Shown: in pieces, positions 1 through 13,100 of the stretch
Layout: every line of letters begins with the position of its first letter
How positions within the stretch are numbered: position 1 is the first letter of the stretch
Assembly: GCA_000697355.1 (NCBI GenBank)
Contig: JNEN01001272.1
Span: forward strand, 248,001 to 312,000
Length of the DNA stretch: 64,000 bases
Direction: 5' to 3'
Source: Syncephalastrum monosporum B8922
Lineage: Eukaryota > Mucoromycota > Mucoromycetes > Mucorales > Syncephalastraceae
Position numbers and translations under genes: made by a program
The notes under the pieces: model-generated
Database searches by the model: none
What the model was told of the DNA's origin: nothing
What the model saw: only the letters and a program-made list of their open reading frames with translations

Positions 1-2112
1 GCAAGTGCAAGCAGCCTTGCAATCTGGGCTCACGACAAAACAAAAGTTGACACCGTGGCCCTCCTGTAGATCGCCTAGGGTATCACTCCCGAGGAATTCA
101 TTACATACATCCATATGAGAAAAACACTGGAAGGCAACACTGGAGTATTTTACAAAGGTATCATGCTCCTGTCTTGGATGCCCTAGCGATAGGTCACACG
201 TGGATAACTGGCACAAAGCCACTGGAGAGTTTTCCGTATACACAGTGGAAGGGAATGGTTAGAACCAAAAAAGAAAACATCCGCCAGATACGACGGTTGA
301 TAGGCACCTGCACACTGGCAGTATGACGATGTGCGTTTAGTATAGTCAGATTACGCTAGGCACAACATTCTACGCAGTGCTGCCTGCTTCGGAAAACACA
401 CATTAGGCAAATAATCCCGCGTTAAGAACTCTTTTAATCTTTTTTCATTATCTTATGCTGATGTCATGGAGTCGTTGTTGGGGAGAGGAAGAGCGTCATA
501 TTGCGTGCTCTGCTTTCCTTTCAGAAGTTGTAAAAATGGGATATTTTTGATCAGTTAGCATGACAGCAACTTAAAATTATCTGGGCAACCAATGTATTAT
601 TTCCTTTCATAGGCGAGTTTAGCAGAAGTTCAGGGTCAAATCTGCATCCATAGTAATCTCTATGGATATGGATCGGGTACCAGCGGACGCATTGTTTTGT
701 ACGAAAGATTTTTTGTTCCTCATGAATTGGTGCACATGGTCTATTGCCCAGCTCTGATAACTGCCGACGCATTGTACGACGTGAGCATGGCCTAATTGTG
801 TCGAATCCTGACTACAAGTGCGGTTGGCCACCCTGGTCACCCAATTACACAGCATGGTAAGAAAAGCTGATTTCGTTCTTTTGCACAACATTGGGTCAGC
901 CACCAGTTGTTGTAGATAATGGGGTGCGGACGTACAGAAATTAATGTGAGTAGCATGGAGGAAACAATGTGCGCAGACAGGGTGGGACACAAGCTGGTTG
1001 TTCTATCGGGGTCAATTGAATCGACTCTAATTTTTTTTATCGATCATTCTTTGTTCGAGATAAGATTGAGTTGATGTCGGGTTTCCGGGCTTTTTTTTTC
1101 TTTTCTTTGGAACGGAGCAGCAGCTCAAAAGAAGCTAACGCGGGTGGCAAAAAGTGCTCTTCCTTCTCCAAAGAAGCGGAACGGCTGTCATACCTTGGGA
1201 TTCCAGGGGGCCCGAGGACGGAGGAGGTTTCAGGGGGTCAGAGGGGGGAGAAGAAAATGGAGATTGCGGTGACGCGATGCCATACGTGTGTTACACCGAC
1301 GCTGACACACGGGTGTTTACAAACCCTTTTCTTCGATGTTTATTTTGCGCAAGAGGAGCATCTGATGTGTGATATGTGAGACAGCTGAAACAGGGCTTGC
1401 TTGTCTCGAAATGGATATTTCTGGTGCTTAGGGGTTGGGCAGGAAAGGCACATGAGTAAAACAACTTACATAAGAATGTTTATGTTGTTAGGGGGTGACA
1501 TACGCAAGCAAGCGTCTACCTTGTGTCCCCTAGTCTCTTGCTGCATAGTCGCTTATGACATTACACAGCCAAGAATTATACCATATCGACACCATCATTT
1601 ATTTTGAATGGACCTATCCAGGTTGTACACATGAGCAGCGCCTCACACCTGAACAAACAGGGTCGATTAGTTTGAAAGAAAAATCACGCGAGGGTTGCAG
1701 CAAGACTGGAACATGGAAAGCTGATCATTGCCTAAAACAATGCAGGGTTCCCAATGCAAACCCGACCGGACTGCAGAGAAAAAAAAATGTACCACGCGGT
1801 ACAAAAACCGAGAGAGCGGATGTTATGTTCATTTTGTTTAAATAATAAATTTAGATGGATGCATGGAATATGTGTGTCGATTATATATGCTGTACAGGTT
1901 TTCGAGGATGCAAAAAGGTTGAAGTAAAGGTGTAAGGCGAGCAAATGAGAGGAAGGCTGCACAAGAGAGATTGTTGTGCGTGGTGATAGGAAAATATGAA
2001 GCAGTAAAAGGTAAGTTTGTACCGAAAAGGCCACCCGTGTACATGTGCCACGGGTTCAAGGAGGAGAGGGAAGGATGACGAGCGAGGGCGGATAACAAGA
2101 TGAGGGTTTTTT
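1..2112. other. Left-edge stretch without a recognisable gene
   Basis: I see no reading frame here that resembles a known protein and no tRNA-like pattern. The open frames are short, overlap on both strands and have biased or low-complexity content, for example a run of T giving a phenylalanine run near 1090. The last few hundred bases (about 1830-2112) should contain the 3' untranslated region of the Rho GEF gene that ends at 2113 on the minus strand. Otherwise nothing is supported. Confidence 0.6.
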
Positions 2113-4124
2113 TTAGGTTCGTGGTAGTGAGGATGAGCTCTTGCGACTAGTACCCTGGCTGCTGCTGGTCGAGTGTCCAGATGAGTTTGTGCCAAGGCGT
2201 CGCAGCGAGGAAGGATCTGAAGAGGTGGCGGCTGTCGATCGGGTCTGGGCCAATTTTCTGCTTGCTGCGACTGAGAAGTGACAAAAATAATGGTAATGTG
2301 GGTCAAAATATAAGCTTTTCGACGTTTTTTTTTTTTTTTTTTTTTTTTTGAATAGACGCTTACTGTTTTTGGCTTTTGCCGCCCGATCAAGACGGTGAAT
2401 CACCACCTCCAGATGTTTGAGCCACTTGTCCAAATCTTCTTTGCTGTTTGTACGCAAGACATGCGTGGTGGGTGCACCCATGTAGGTTGTATTGAGAGTG
2501 TCGACGCCTTGAAAGGATGAAACGATTTCAAGGCAGTGGTCCTGACCACCTGCCTCGTCTGCGCTCAACGCACGTATCCTGGCTCGTTCCAGGTTCAAAT
2601 GACCCTTGTACTGCAGCACGGTACGGTTGCCCTCTTGCTTGGGTCGCACAATCGCCAGCAAATCTGAAAACAGAAAATAGGTACGTTCTTCTCCGGATCG
2701 CGAACCAGCCACGACACGGGCGAGCTCGCCTTGCAGCACCAACCGTCGTTGCGCCTTGACGCCAAAGGGTGCGCCGACGAGGGCTTGGTGAATCATGAGG
2801 ACTTGATCCACGTTATCTGCGTCATTGACCCTGGGGCGGCGTAATAAAAGCAATGATAAGCCATCACGTGGGTCATTGTGTACCTCTTTCAGCGAATAAG
2901 AAACTTACTTGTGGCGAATATCTTCCTCGAGCGCTTGAATTTTCTGTTTGCACTGCTGAAGCCCTGCGTAATCTGGGTGCATGGGTGTCGTCACATCGGC
3001 AAGCTTTGTTACCAGTTGAGCATATCGATTGACGCAGCCGGCGGGAATCTGCAGCAGCGAAAGCAATGTCGCACCCCGGAGAGACGCGTGTTTGTGGGCG
3101 TTCTGATGATCGAAAAAAGAAGAAAAATGTACAACAGGTCACGTTAGCGAATGCATTTGATTATCATTTGCAGCTGCTCCTCGCTCTTTTTTTTTTTTTC
3201 GTCTTGCTTACGTACGTCGATAAACTTTTTAAAGGGCTGGTAGCGCGTGAGGCGCTCATAGGTTGTCACGGCAACGGCGTAATTGTCGAGATAAGCATGA
3301 TACACATCGAGCATGGGAAACTGTATTACGTATCATATTATAATAAGCCTCAACGCGTTCCATTGTTGCATTGTTACAAGTGAGCCTTACCCAGGACTGG
3401 AAAACATCCGAGATAATTTGCGTGGGACCCCAAATGCAAAGTCTAACGGACAATAATTTCGAATAAGGAAAAATGTGTGTTGGGTAACAAAAAAAGAAGC
3501 CCTTACCGTTGCTCAAGACTTTTCAGAATCTCGCGCTGGACATTCAGAATGTCGTCAAAGTTGCCAAATAGCCAACGAATCTCCCGTTCGGTACACACCA
3601 TTTTCTTCATGCCCAAAAAGTTGAATCCGGATGACTTTGAGTCTTTCCGCAACGGTTTGAGGAATACGTCGACGACCAAATCCAACGATTCGAGGTACGC
3701 CTGCTCTGACGTGAACAGTTTCTGTACCAATGCCTCACGGTTACGGTGCACGAGCTCGTGGTCTAACGCAATCGGAGCGTTGAGAAAAAAGAAAGCGTTC
3801 CCTCCACACACACAGAGAGAGACACGTACCGATAAGACCGTCGTCGACGTCGTCGTAATCAAGACTGTTGATGATATCGAATTGATCTTCTGAAAGCTGC
3901 TGGCCGGTGCGAGGAGGTTGTGCGCCGGATGGGAAAAATGAGGCCGAGTCCGATGAAAAAGCAGTGAGATTCGTCATGCCACTCGGGTAGCGCGAGCCAG
4001 AATCAGCATAGCTGCTGTTTCGACTGGATACGCTGCTCATGCTGATAATGCTGTGATGATGGTTATTATTCTGCGTGGACGTCGAGCGTCTGGGGATTGG
4101 GGACGGTGGCGGTTGGTCGTCCAT
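2113..4124 (-). CDS. Rho guanine-nucleotide exchange factor (DH-PH protein)
   Basis: Predicted to activate a Rho-family GTPase by GDP/GTP exchange and so act on actin and polarity at the membrane. Model: complement of 2113-2270, 2364-2830, 2909-3102, 3216-3320, 3391-3442, 3507-3762, 3830-4124; 508 aa. Residues 1-98 are Ser/Pro/Asn-rich and probably disordered. Residues about 103-296 match a DblHomology fold: a first helix with the usual spacing around LFTSEQAYLESL, a middle FPMLDVYHAYLDNY, and the conserved late helix SLLQIPAGCVNRY, where many family members have QR before the Arg-Tyr. Residues about 325-445 are a PH domain ending in the usual Trp helix (DLDKWLKHLE). No CNH, DEP or SH3 domain is present, so it is shorter than Rom2/Tus1. 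The last intron carries a 25-T tract (2325-2349). The family call is strong; the target GTPase is unknown. Confidence 0.9.
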
Positions 4125-4195
4125 TTTATTTAGATATCGAATTCGGCTGTTGCTGCTTTACGTGTGTTTAGGTGAGATAAACGTATCTTTATGAA

Positions 4196-4242
4196 AAGAG
4201 AAGGAGAAGAAGGAGAAGAAGAAAGAGAAAGAGAAACGGGTT
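4196..4242 (-). promoter_or_regulatory. CT-rich promoter tract upstream of the Rho GEF
   Basis: On the minus strand this is an almost pure C/T run beginning about 70 nt upstream of the Rho GEF start codon at 4124. Pyrimidine-rich blocks just upstream of transcription starts are common in fungal promoters. The assignment rests on composition and position only. Confidence 0.45.
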
Positions 4243-7200
4243 CTAAAGTTCACTTGTATTTTTTTTTTTCGGAAGGATCGTCACGTCTCTATAAAATGGC
4301 ACGCGCGCATATGTGTACATCAGACCCACCGAAAGTATAACAAAGGGAAGTCGGGACAACTCGTGTCCTACGCCTTTACTGGCAATAGCGGCGCCTGTCT
4401 GACCTGAGTGTGGTTGCCCGCCCAAAAGTGCGGCATCTCTTGCCTACTACCTTTCCTCTTTAGGTGCCGTAATTTTATTTATTCTCAGTCAAAATTTGCG
4501 CCATGACGATTGGCTTCGCTTTCTTTTTTTCGCCCCTCTCTGTAATTTCATAGGATGTGCGCACGCATATAGCGTGTATATAGATGTCGTGTAAATCCAG
4601 AAATCAGGGGGAGCGAGGGTCCCCAACAAATTTCACAGCCAGCGAAACAAAACTCTACATTCTCTTTCAGGGATCTTATTACTAAACCTTCCAAATAACT
4701 GCTATTCTGCCCCTCGATTGGTAAGCACGAATCAGTAACTTCAGATTTCAGTGACAAAGCAAGGTGATCCGGGTCAAAAAGGTAATATTTCAATTTGCTA
4801 CTATTAAGCCAGCTGGATTTCCGTGTTTCAGGGTGTGCTCCTATTGGTTTAACATTGTATTGTCATCTGCAGCTAGTATTCAATTAACCAAAAACCCAGC
4901 TACTTGCGAATAAATGACGCGTCCAGAATAGAATGCCGTTCATCTCAGAAGTCAAGTAAATATACGAATGAAATGCACTAAGGGAGTACCTATGTCTTTC
5001 CTAAAGGTACATGGAAATCCTGAAATGATAGAAGTTCGATCACTGCGCGTTTCTTTTTGCGAAATCAAGAGCGTTATATTGTCATGAGGAGAACGAACCA
5101 ATAGTAATAAAAAAACGATACTTTGTGGAGCCTAGGACCGTGAATGACATCATTTATTGCCCATGAGGATGTAGTCCAAGTAGTACTATAGCAGAAGTAT
5201 TGTATGTGTAGATTCACGCGTCTTAGTTATGTCTTAGGTAGAAAATGAAGCACAAGTTTGGTATATGTTCGCACGATGCAGGAGAGGATAAAGAAAAAAA
5301 GAAGGAATAAAACTCTATTGTTGTTCTATACACGACCGTGTGAAAAACCGAAATAGGCCAAGAAAACAAAGGAATAGTCCAACCGCGGTGGCCTTCCCCA
5401 GGGCCATATGGCTGAAACAAGCAGGTCATGCTAACCAAATGCACTCTTGGCACAATCTGTTTCGGTGATCTGACAACCCTGTAGAAGAGGGACATGGCGA
5501 GGAAACGGTTGAGATAAAGTTCCTTCGAAGAATCCGGTCAATATACTGTGGCATTGCAAGCTTATCGACCACTGGTAATGAGTAGTAAAGTGAAAGAAGC
5601 AACTATTTCGTTATATTATCAAAGAAATGTGAACTACCGGTGAACTAGGGAGGCACGCAAACGCAGTAATGTACAAGGAGAGGTTATTTTGACGTTTGAA
5701 GTAGCGAGGCAAAGAAAGGAGACAGTTACGAGTTTGAACGCTGCGTGTCCCAAAACATAAGTTACCAGACAGAATTATTCTTGAACAAATAGCTCGACTG
5801 GCTGGCTTAACAGTATCCCTTTGGAGTGTATAGATACACCTTGGCTTATAAGGACGCACCCTGACTGTATCAGATGAATAGCTACTTCCCAGAGAACAGA
5901 TATAATTCTTCAGAAGCTGACTTTGCTCGCTGGCCACTAGGTTTCAATGGGCACTCAACTTCGCAGTATTCCTGTTACAAAACTCAGCTGGCCTCGCTGC
6001 TGTGGCTTCCTATCAGATTATAGAGAAGCTTTCCTAGCACATAATCCCTTTTATGAACCGTACCGATGCGTTGGATACGCTCATGCATCCCTCTGGAGAT
6101 ATGATGACTAAGGTTGCCTTGTATATTTTTTATCGTCTCTCATCATGCGCATCCTTGCTTTTCTCCCGATGTCAGACAAATTTCCCATGACACGTCTCCG
6201 GTGGCTTCTTTGCCATGTATGATTTTCGACCAAGTGTTTCGAAAGTGAAGCATGCTGGGATACGGAAAAAAATGATATTGTCGATCAATGCTCTTGCGTT
6301 TATTAGCCGGAAATACCCAGGCCTTTTTGCGCTCTTGACTCCACTACGCAGGGAAGACAAGACTTGAGACGATATTGCGGCGCACTACCGAGGTTTTTTT
6401 TTTTTTTTTTGGATGTTATAACAGCGGCGCTTTCCGAGAGGTTGGGTACTGGAGTCATAAAAATGGCATGCAGCGATTTTTGACCACCGACGCAAGTCCA
6501 ATTTACTCTCGAGGGACCATCACCACCCAAAAAAAAAAAAAAATTTTGGCACCATCCGGGGAGCGTGGAAGTCTCCACGAGTAAGAAGGGGCAGAATGAT
6601 CGATTTTCCCCACCTTTGCCATGTCACGCATCCACCGACAGTAGTGGCCTGCCTTACATCATCAACACCCGCTGCCAACGTTCACGGAAGGTATCGGGCG
6701 ATCGGGTTCTGTGCGTGGGTAACTTTCCAAACGACACAACCGCGAGCAGCTCAAGAGGAAAGTTGCCAGAGAGTTGCTGCTGATAACTTGCTTTCGAGGC
6801 GGAATGGGATTACTCACCGTCCATGCGCGCCATACCTCATGTTCGCCGGCTACGTTCACGTTTCTTAGCGTGTTGATACAATTTATTTGCCCTTTTCCGA
6901 CTCCTCACTTATTTCTTGTGGTCATGTCAGTCAATTGATTGCAAGCAGCGTAGCCTTATATCCCGTGCAAGCAAGCTCATACTTATAAACAACCCAGCTG
7001 CTCGGCTCAAAAAATAAATTAATTCAACCGATCACAGTCGGTATAAACACAATGGGAAGATAACAAGGAAAAGGTTACCTCAACTTTGGTTATGTGCTCA
7101 TCATGATACATAATTCATGCCACGTTGTCGCTGCATGGTCCGTTGGTATTTCACTCACAGCACATCACAGAGAGGCTGACCACAGGAGCGACTTTCGCTA

Positions 7201-9043
7201 AAGGGAAGATTCTTGCTTGTGTAATGAAAATGCCTGTAGAATGTGAGCAAGAGCTAGGCTCCGTGACGCTCCTGACGTGCCATGTGACACCTACTGAAGA
7301 CTGGAAGGTGTACGCGCGATCTGATACACGTTACCCGCATTCATACATACACGCACATAATCGTATAATTTATGCGCACGCGCCTTGGGCGCGGGAACAT
7401 TCTCGAGCTTGATAATCAACCCGACCCTTGCCTTCGTACAATGTTTGTATCTGCTCATCACATATCAATTAGATATTGAAAGAGCAAGAGGGGGGGGGTC
7501 GGAACAGAGCACTGGTTTCAGGTATGACGCTTTTTGCTTTTTCTTGTATGTAGTATGGCTTTGTGCCTCGGGTATTTGTCGTACAAGTCGTGACACTTGT
7601 TTATCAAGGCACATCGATTTGTAGATACGTTGACCGCATCTTCCTCGTTGACGCTGCTTCACCTCATAGGTACGGCTACTACATAAGGTGTTTAAACTTG
7701 TCGGAATCTCTTCGGCAGCTTGACATTGTATGCATACAATGTGATAGGCAGGACGGTTTCCTCAGTAAAGGTAGAAGAAAAATAAAACATATTTTGAAGA
7801 TTCTATACGTTGGCTGTGTGCTCCTCTTCAAATTGTTTTTATATGAGGAAGGTGAAGTTTGTGTGGTGTCGTACCACTCGGTTGCCATGATGTGCGTATG
7901 ACGAACAAAGATTGCTCTGGAGGACAAGAAATGGAGTAGGCTATGAGACATTATAAGGTGAAACGTCGAGAACATGCCTGTCTCTTATTTTCACGCTATG
8001 CGAAATCACCGGGCTCAGCCCAAATCCCCAGCCGGCCGGGATGCGCAGAGATCACACCCACGCACGAGCATTCTTCCGCGCTCGCGCTGGTACTATACAG
8101 AACGTCTGAAGGATCGTATGACATGGGAACTGTCTCTCTCCTTTTGATGTTTTTATGTCATTTACCGCTTCCCATAGCGGGATATGCCTGTGTCATGTAC
8201 CTATGCGACAAAAATGAGATAATTTAATGGGCGGTAGCAACCACTAGTGGTACAAGACTAAAGGCAATAAAACGCACCAAAAGGAAAAGTATTGCTCATA
8301 CATGGCGAGCTATGTGAGTGTGGTTTGTATTGGCAGCAACGGCAGCCTTAGCAGGATGAAGGAGAGGATATGAATAAGTATCACGGCGGGACTCTAGAGA
8401 CCGTGTTTTGTAATACAGAAGAAGCTATACAAGCGCATGTCAGCTGAAGGTAGATGGGTAACAAATAACCCATGATGAAACTCTTACCCAGACGCCGGGG
8501 ACCCCTTAATGTTTTGCACGAAAAATGCATGTGGCGTGAACAGACTAGCTATGCCACATGCCTATGGATGCGACCGTCCCGTGCGGGGGGCCAGGAGGAG
8601 AGGGTGTGAGAGTGAGTGAGAGAATAGATCACATTCATACGTCGGAAAGGGAACAGCGAAGATGTGGATTGATAACGTAAATCAAGCGCCATGGCACAAA
8701 AGACACAATAATTTTTTTTGGCGCGCTGCTGGGCGTCTGTGACACGATTCGATTTAGTACGTTGGATGACCGCGAACGCACCCGTATTGGCTCAGCAATA
8801 AGAGACCCGTGACAGGGCCTCATGGGTGATACGAAAAGTAGAGACTTGCAATAGCTGTAGCAGCGTAAAAAAGAAAAAAGCAAATATGAAGACCAAATTT
8901 ATCAGAGAAAGCAAGTCGTATAAATATCGTCGTGTGGATGATGGTCATTGAAAGTCATCATGATAGGGCTGACATCTTTGAAGTGAGAAGCAAAGAGAAG
9001 GAAAGGCACAAAATACACAGAAGTAAAAGCCGACCTGCATAGG
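4243..9043. other. Gene-poor stretch of about 4.8 kb
   Basis: No open frame here looks like a real protein: all are under about 115 codons, many begin with non-ATG codons and none resembles a known family. A T tract (about 6394-6410) and an A tract (about 6529-6543) face each other across roughly 120 bp. Transposon remnants too decayed to read by eye cannot be excluded. Confidence 0.6.
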
Positions 9044-9052
9044 TATATAAAA
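9044..9052 (+). promoter_or_regulatory. TATA box (TATATAAAA) before the WWE-like gene
   Basis: A perfect TATA-type element lies about 230 nt upstream of the ATG at 9283 on the same strand. It is followed by a pyrimidine-rich stretch near 9080-9120 that could hold the transcription start. The call rests on sequence and position only. Confidence 0.5.
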
Positions 9053-9282
9053 GGACCCGTACTCGTAACGGGGCATTTCCGGTTCCTCTCTTTTTTCATT
9101 TTTATTTATTTCCCTTCCTTGTAATATACAAAGTGACACGATAAACTTCAAACCTTTTGCAAGTGAGATAAAGAGATCCTTGCTCTTGGCTGGTTTATGC
9201 TAATGAGATATGGAAAAATGAAAAGAAGGCTATACATATAGATATATACAGCTATACAAGAAGACCGACCGCTGCTTTATAG

Positions 9283-10143
9283 ATGAGCGCCTATTCAGAA
9301 TTAAGCCCCTTGCATTATCAACAGCAGCACCGTCATCATTCCAAAGCGAGTAGGTCAAGCAAGAGCGGAAATACATTGGCCGGCGTTTTCTCCACTACGG
9401 CGCGTCCTGGTGGCCTTCGAGAGGAGTACTACTCCGAGCACCATGACAACAGCATTATCAGCAGCGATAATAGCAGTAGCAGCAGTAACGTAGGCGACGG
9501 CATGAACAGTGCAGCTCCGTATTACTCCAGCTCCGTACCGACGTCGACTGTACCACTGACAATACCCAAGAAGTCGATGCATATGGCAATGTCTGATCGC
9601 GGCCAATACCCATTCCCCTCGTCCGATCCTACTTCCACTTTTTCGAGTGCCCCGACGTTGGCGGCCAGGACCACACTGCAGCCCGCCACAGCCTCTTCCT
9701 TCTCTGCTCCTCGACAGGCTCCTCCTCCTCCTCCTCCTCCTTCTGCCCCGACTTCTTTGCTCCGACACATTCCTCCCACACCGCCTATAAACGTTCCTAA
9801 CAGCAACAGCCACAACAATAACAGCAAGTCCAGCCATCCTGCTGCCCTCAATGGCACCTCTCCCTCATCGCCGCCTGCCCGTTCTTATTTCACCTGGCTG
9901 GTGTTTTTGCAAGAACAATGGGTGCCATTCGATGCACCGAACCAGATCAAGCTGGAGCAGACGTTGTCGCTGGGCGGCACGTTTGTCGATGTTTCGGACA
10001 CGCACTTTCCTAAAGTTAAGCGGGTCCGAGTATTTCCAAAGAACAATTATTTAAGCTATCTCGGCGTCAAATACCGCCTCTCACGTATTATGCAGCCAGA
10101 TGCCTGGCTAGACCATGCCCCCGCCAAAGAGCACGATCAGTAA
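9283..10143 (+). CDS. Hypothetical protein with C-terminal WWE-like domain
   Basis: A single intronless frame of 286 codons. Residues 1-190 are low complexity: His/Gln, Ser runs, a proline run and Asn/Ser repeats. Residues about 198-275 form one dense folded segment with evenly spaced aromatics: Trp-Val-Pro-Phe-Asp near the start, an IKLEQTL helix, GGTFVDV, RVRVFPK, and a final YRLSRIMQPDAW. This order (Trp, then a Leu-Glu helix, then two strands, then Tyr-Arg-x-x-Arg) resembles WWE domains and the WWE-like region before DDHD phospholipase domains, but no lipase part is present. An AATAAA lies just after the stop codon, which supports a real 3' end. The function is unknown. The domain call is an eyeball match and could be a lineage-specific domain instead. 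Confidence 0.7.
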   Translation: MSAYSELSPLHYQQQHRHHSKASRSSKSGNTLAGVFSTTARPGGLREEYYSEHHDNSIISSDNSSSSSNVGDGMNSAAPYYSSSVPTSTVPLTIPKKSMHMAMSDRGQYPFPSSDPTSTFSSAPTLAARTTLQPATASSFSAPRQAPPPPPPPSAPTSLLRHIPPTPPINVPNSNSHNNNSKSSHPAALNGTSPSSPPARSYFTWLVFLQEQWVPFDAPNQIKLEQTLSLGGTFVDVSDTHFPKVKRVRVFPKNNYLSYLGVKYRLSRIMQPDAWLDHAPAKEHDQ

Positions 10144-13100
10144 CAATAAAGTAAAACAAAAAGAAATTGTACATGTATTTGACATGTGCTCTCAAGCTGG
10201 TATACTCTTCCCCCGCATTATATGAGAAGGCACTTGGTACACAGTGGTGCTGTATGCCTGCTATATTTTTTGATTCTACTGATGCGACCGCCATCGCTCA
10301 CTGATAAGGTATGGGTCCCAATACAGATAGGGTGTGCCCTCCATGCTTTTTCTGTATTGACTGTTATCTACATCATACCGTCCTATTCTGCTGCTGTATT
10401 TAACAATTTAGTGCCCGGTTACACATGTGCACGACGAAACTCTAACGCACATGAGCCAATGCTGCACAATCTCACAACGTGGTGAATCTTATACGCATCA
10501 GTGCTTATTTCTTAGCTAAGAGCTGATAAAGTAACAAGGCCAAAATTTATCCAGCCACATGCAGGAAAAGATGGCCTATCTATGAGGATGCAAGTGCGCG
10601 TGTCGCATATGAGGTCATAGCGCACTGGCCCTGATATGACGTATGCCGCGCCAAATTAACCACTGATCTCGCCCCATTCAAAAAAGAGGGGTGAACTACA
10701 TTCGCTTGATTACTCCATATGGAAATATGCCAGATCTCCGCGTATAATACTTATTAGGCTGGCGTCAGCTTCCGTATAAAGTTGTTTATTTCTAGCCCTT
10801 TATGAAAAGTTGGAAAGAGGCAAGTGCTTTGAAAAAAGAAAAAGAGAAAGGAGTGGCAAACCAGCAGCAGATACGTCATTGTGCACTGTACCTTGGTCCT
10901 CTCTTTGAGCATTTCTCTCCGGCCAGTAGCCGGTTAATCGAGGCATACGCGACGGTCATTAATTTTCCATTGTTTTGTTACGCTTTGCACAGCGTCGGAA
11001 TAAACGTTCGACACAGCTCAAGAAAAATAATATTGTTTTTATTGACAAGTCATACGGTCATGTGCGACAATAGTCATTCTGACTAAAGTCTAGATATTAG
11101 AGACAGGGATGCTTTCGTGTGTTCCAGGTCTTCATCGCATACTACACATCATTCAGCCTTGCGCGCTTCAATAAGGAGCAAGACAAACGCGAGGGAGTCT
11201 GGGATCAATGATGAAAATGTTGATTACAGGCTATCATTCCCCACATTTATAGTCTTTTCCTTCCGAAATTTGATAGGCCGCCGGTTCAAGTCCTTATTTA
11301 GAAAGACCCATAAGAAACGACTACTGCAGACGTGAGATAGCAGGAGGGAAAAGATTGCAACGGTGATGATTAAGCTTTACGTGATGTCTCAGGATCTAAG
11401 TCTTATTTCATCGTATACGAACATCTGTACTTTGAATCATTTTATTGCAAAAAAAAGTGAAAATTGGGAGCTTCATATTACACAGGGTCGTCACCTGCTT
11501 CAATGATTATCAGTTATCGAAATATGCATGTGACACCAGAGAACGACACTGACCCGAGTAGTAGCGGTACACATGTACCCCCATTACTTTTCTCCTTTCT
11601 TCTCTCATCCACAGATCTCGTCTCTCCAAGCGCACACTGACATCTGGGTCGTGCTGATTCAACTCGATGTCCGTCAATGCATAAGCTTATTAACAGAGTA
11701 CTAATCTCCTCCTTTCTCATCTTCTTTATATATTAACATGTTCTGGATCTGAGCAGCCTGATGCATGTATGTCGGAGTACTGTGCAGAGAATGGAAGGTC
11801 CGCTGTACTTTTTTTGCTTCAGGCAATCATCCCTAATTGCCTTCAGCATCAAAAGAAGGCGCGGAGGTAATTGGTGAGGAGGAGCATATGAAAGGACTCA
11901 TTCCCTCGCTTTGTTGGGAATTATCTTCTGCGTCTTTTTTTTATCTATTGATCCAACTTGTCAGGTACGTTAGCAAGGCAGGTGTTGTCTGATCCAAATG
12001 ACTCTATCGATAGACAGAGAATTTTCATATGGTATGGTCATCCCAAACAAGACCTCGGCACTTATAAGCAGGGGCTTATACACTGAAGCCCACACAACAC
12101 AGTGCTTCCTCCTAGTCGATACTTTAAAGTGCTCGGGTTCCTCGTTTTCTTCATAAACGGTTCTCCGTGCAATTAACAAGTAAAAGCGAATTCATTATAG
12201 TAGTATAATGATATGCTAAGCCAAATGTAAGCTATCAGGAGTAACCCAGCATCTACCTAATAATCAGCATGATCCTAAATTTTGCTCAAGATGGTTGAGA
12301 AACAAAATCCCAGATCATAGGGACATACAAGATCATAATGTCTAGCATGTAATAAAAGCAAACATTATAGAGAATCTCTGCTTAACAGTCATCAAATCGG
12401 CAGCAGACAAGCCAATCATAATAATCATATTACAATGCTGTGTTTCCAATGCTGAGAGTAGCTGCAGATGGCTGTTCCAATCTTCTAACCAACGAGCGCC
12501 GTTCTTCTTTATTGTCCACGTACCACACATCTAGGAGCCGGTTTATTTTGGGCGAATTACTCGTCTGCATAACATACAGAACTCAGCTACCCCGCCTATT
12601 CTATCCTGCCATCAACCGTTCACTAATAGGCATCGAGATCCCACTATTATGGCAAGGACGCAGGTGTGTAAAGCGAGTAAAAAAATCCAATCCAGCCAAA
12701 TAGTCGCTAGGATGTCAAATAGTAGGCTGAGTCCTTATTTTCGCCATGTTTCTAAACAATTGTTTCTATGGGAAAATTGGATGATTAATGGGTATGAAAT
12801 AAGGAAAAAGCCATAGAGATCAGTCTGATCTCGATTTGGGAACAGGCCCTCAGGCAACAAGGCCCAGCTCCGCCAGTCAGAGATACTTCTAATAATAAAG
12901 ATGAAACTTGCATGTATCGCAGCATAGCATAATGTTCGATCGAGCTCTGTTGTTGTACCATAGCGCAAATTTGACGAACAATTTAAATTACTGACTCACA
13001 AAAATTTCTTAGACAGAGAAATCGAATGATAGGTCGTCAATGCAGGTAGAGCTCGAACTCTGTGCCGGGAGCAAGAATCTTCATATAATTTATTAATGGC

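Noticed and set aside
11270..11300. tRNA B-box-like sequence (GGTTCAAGTCC)
   Set aside because: The flanking bases do not form a T stem, and no A box or acceptor stem is present at the right distance.
13037..13060. Reverse B-box-like GCTCGAACT at the end of the orphan frame
   Set aside because: No 5-bp T stem and no cloverleaf can be drawn around it.
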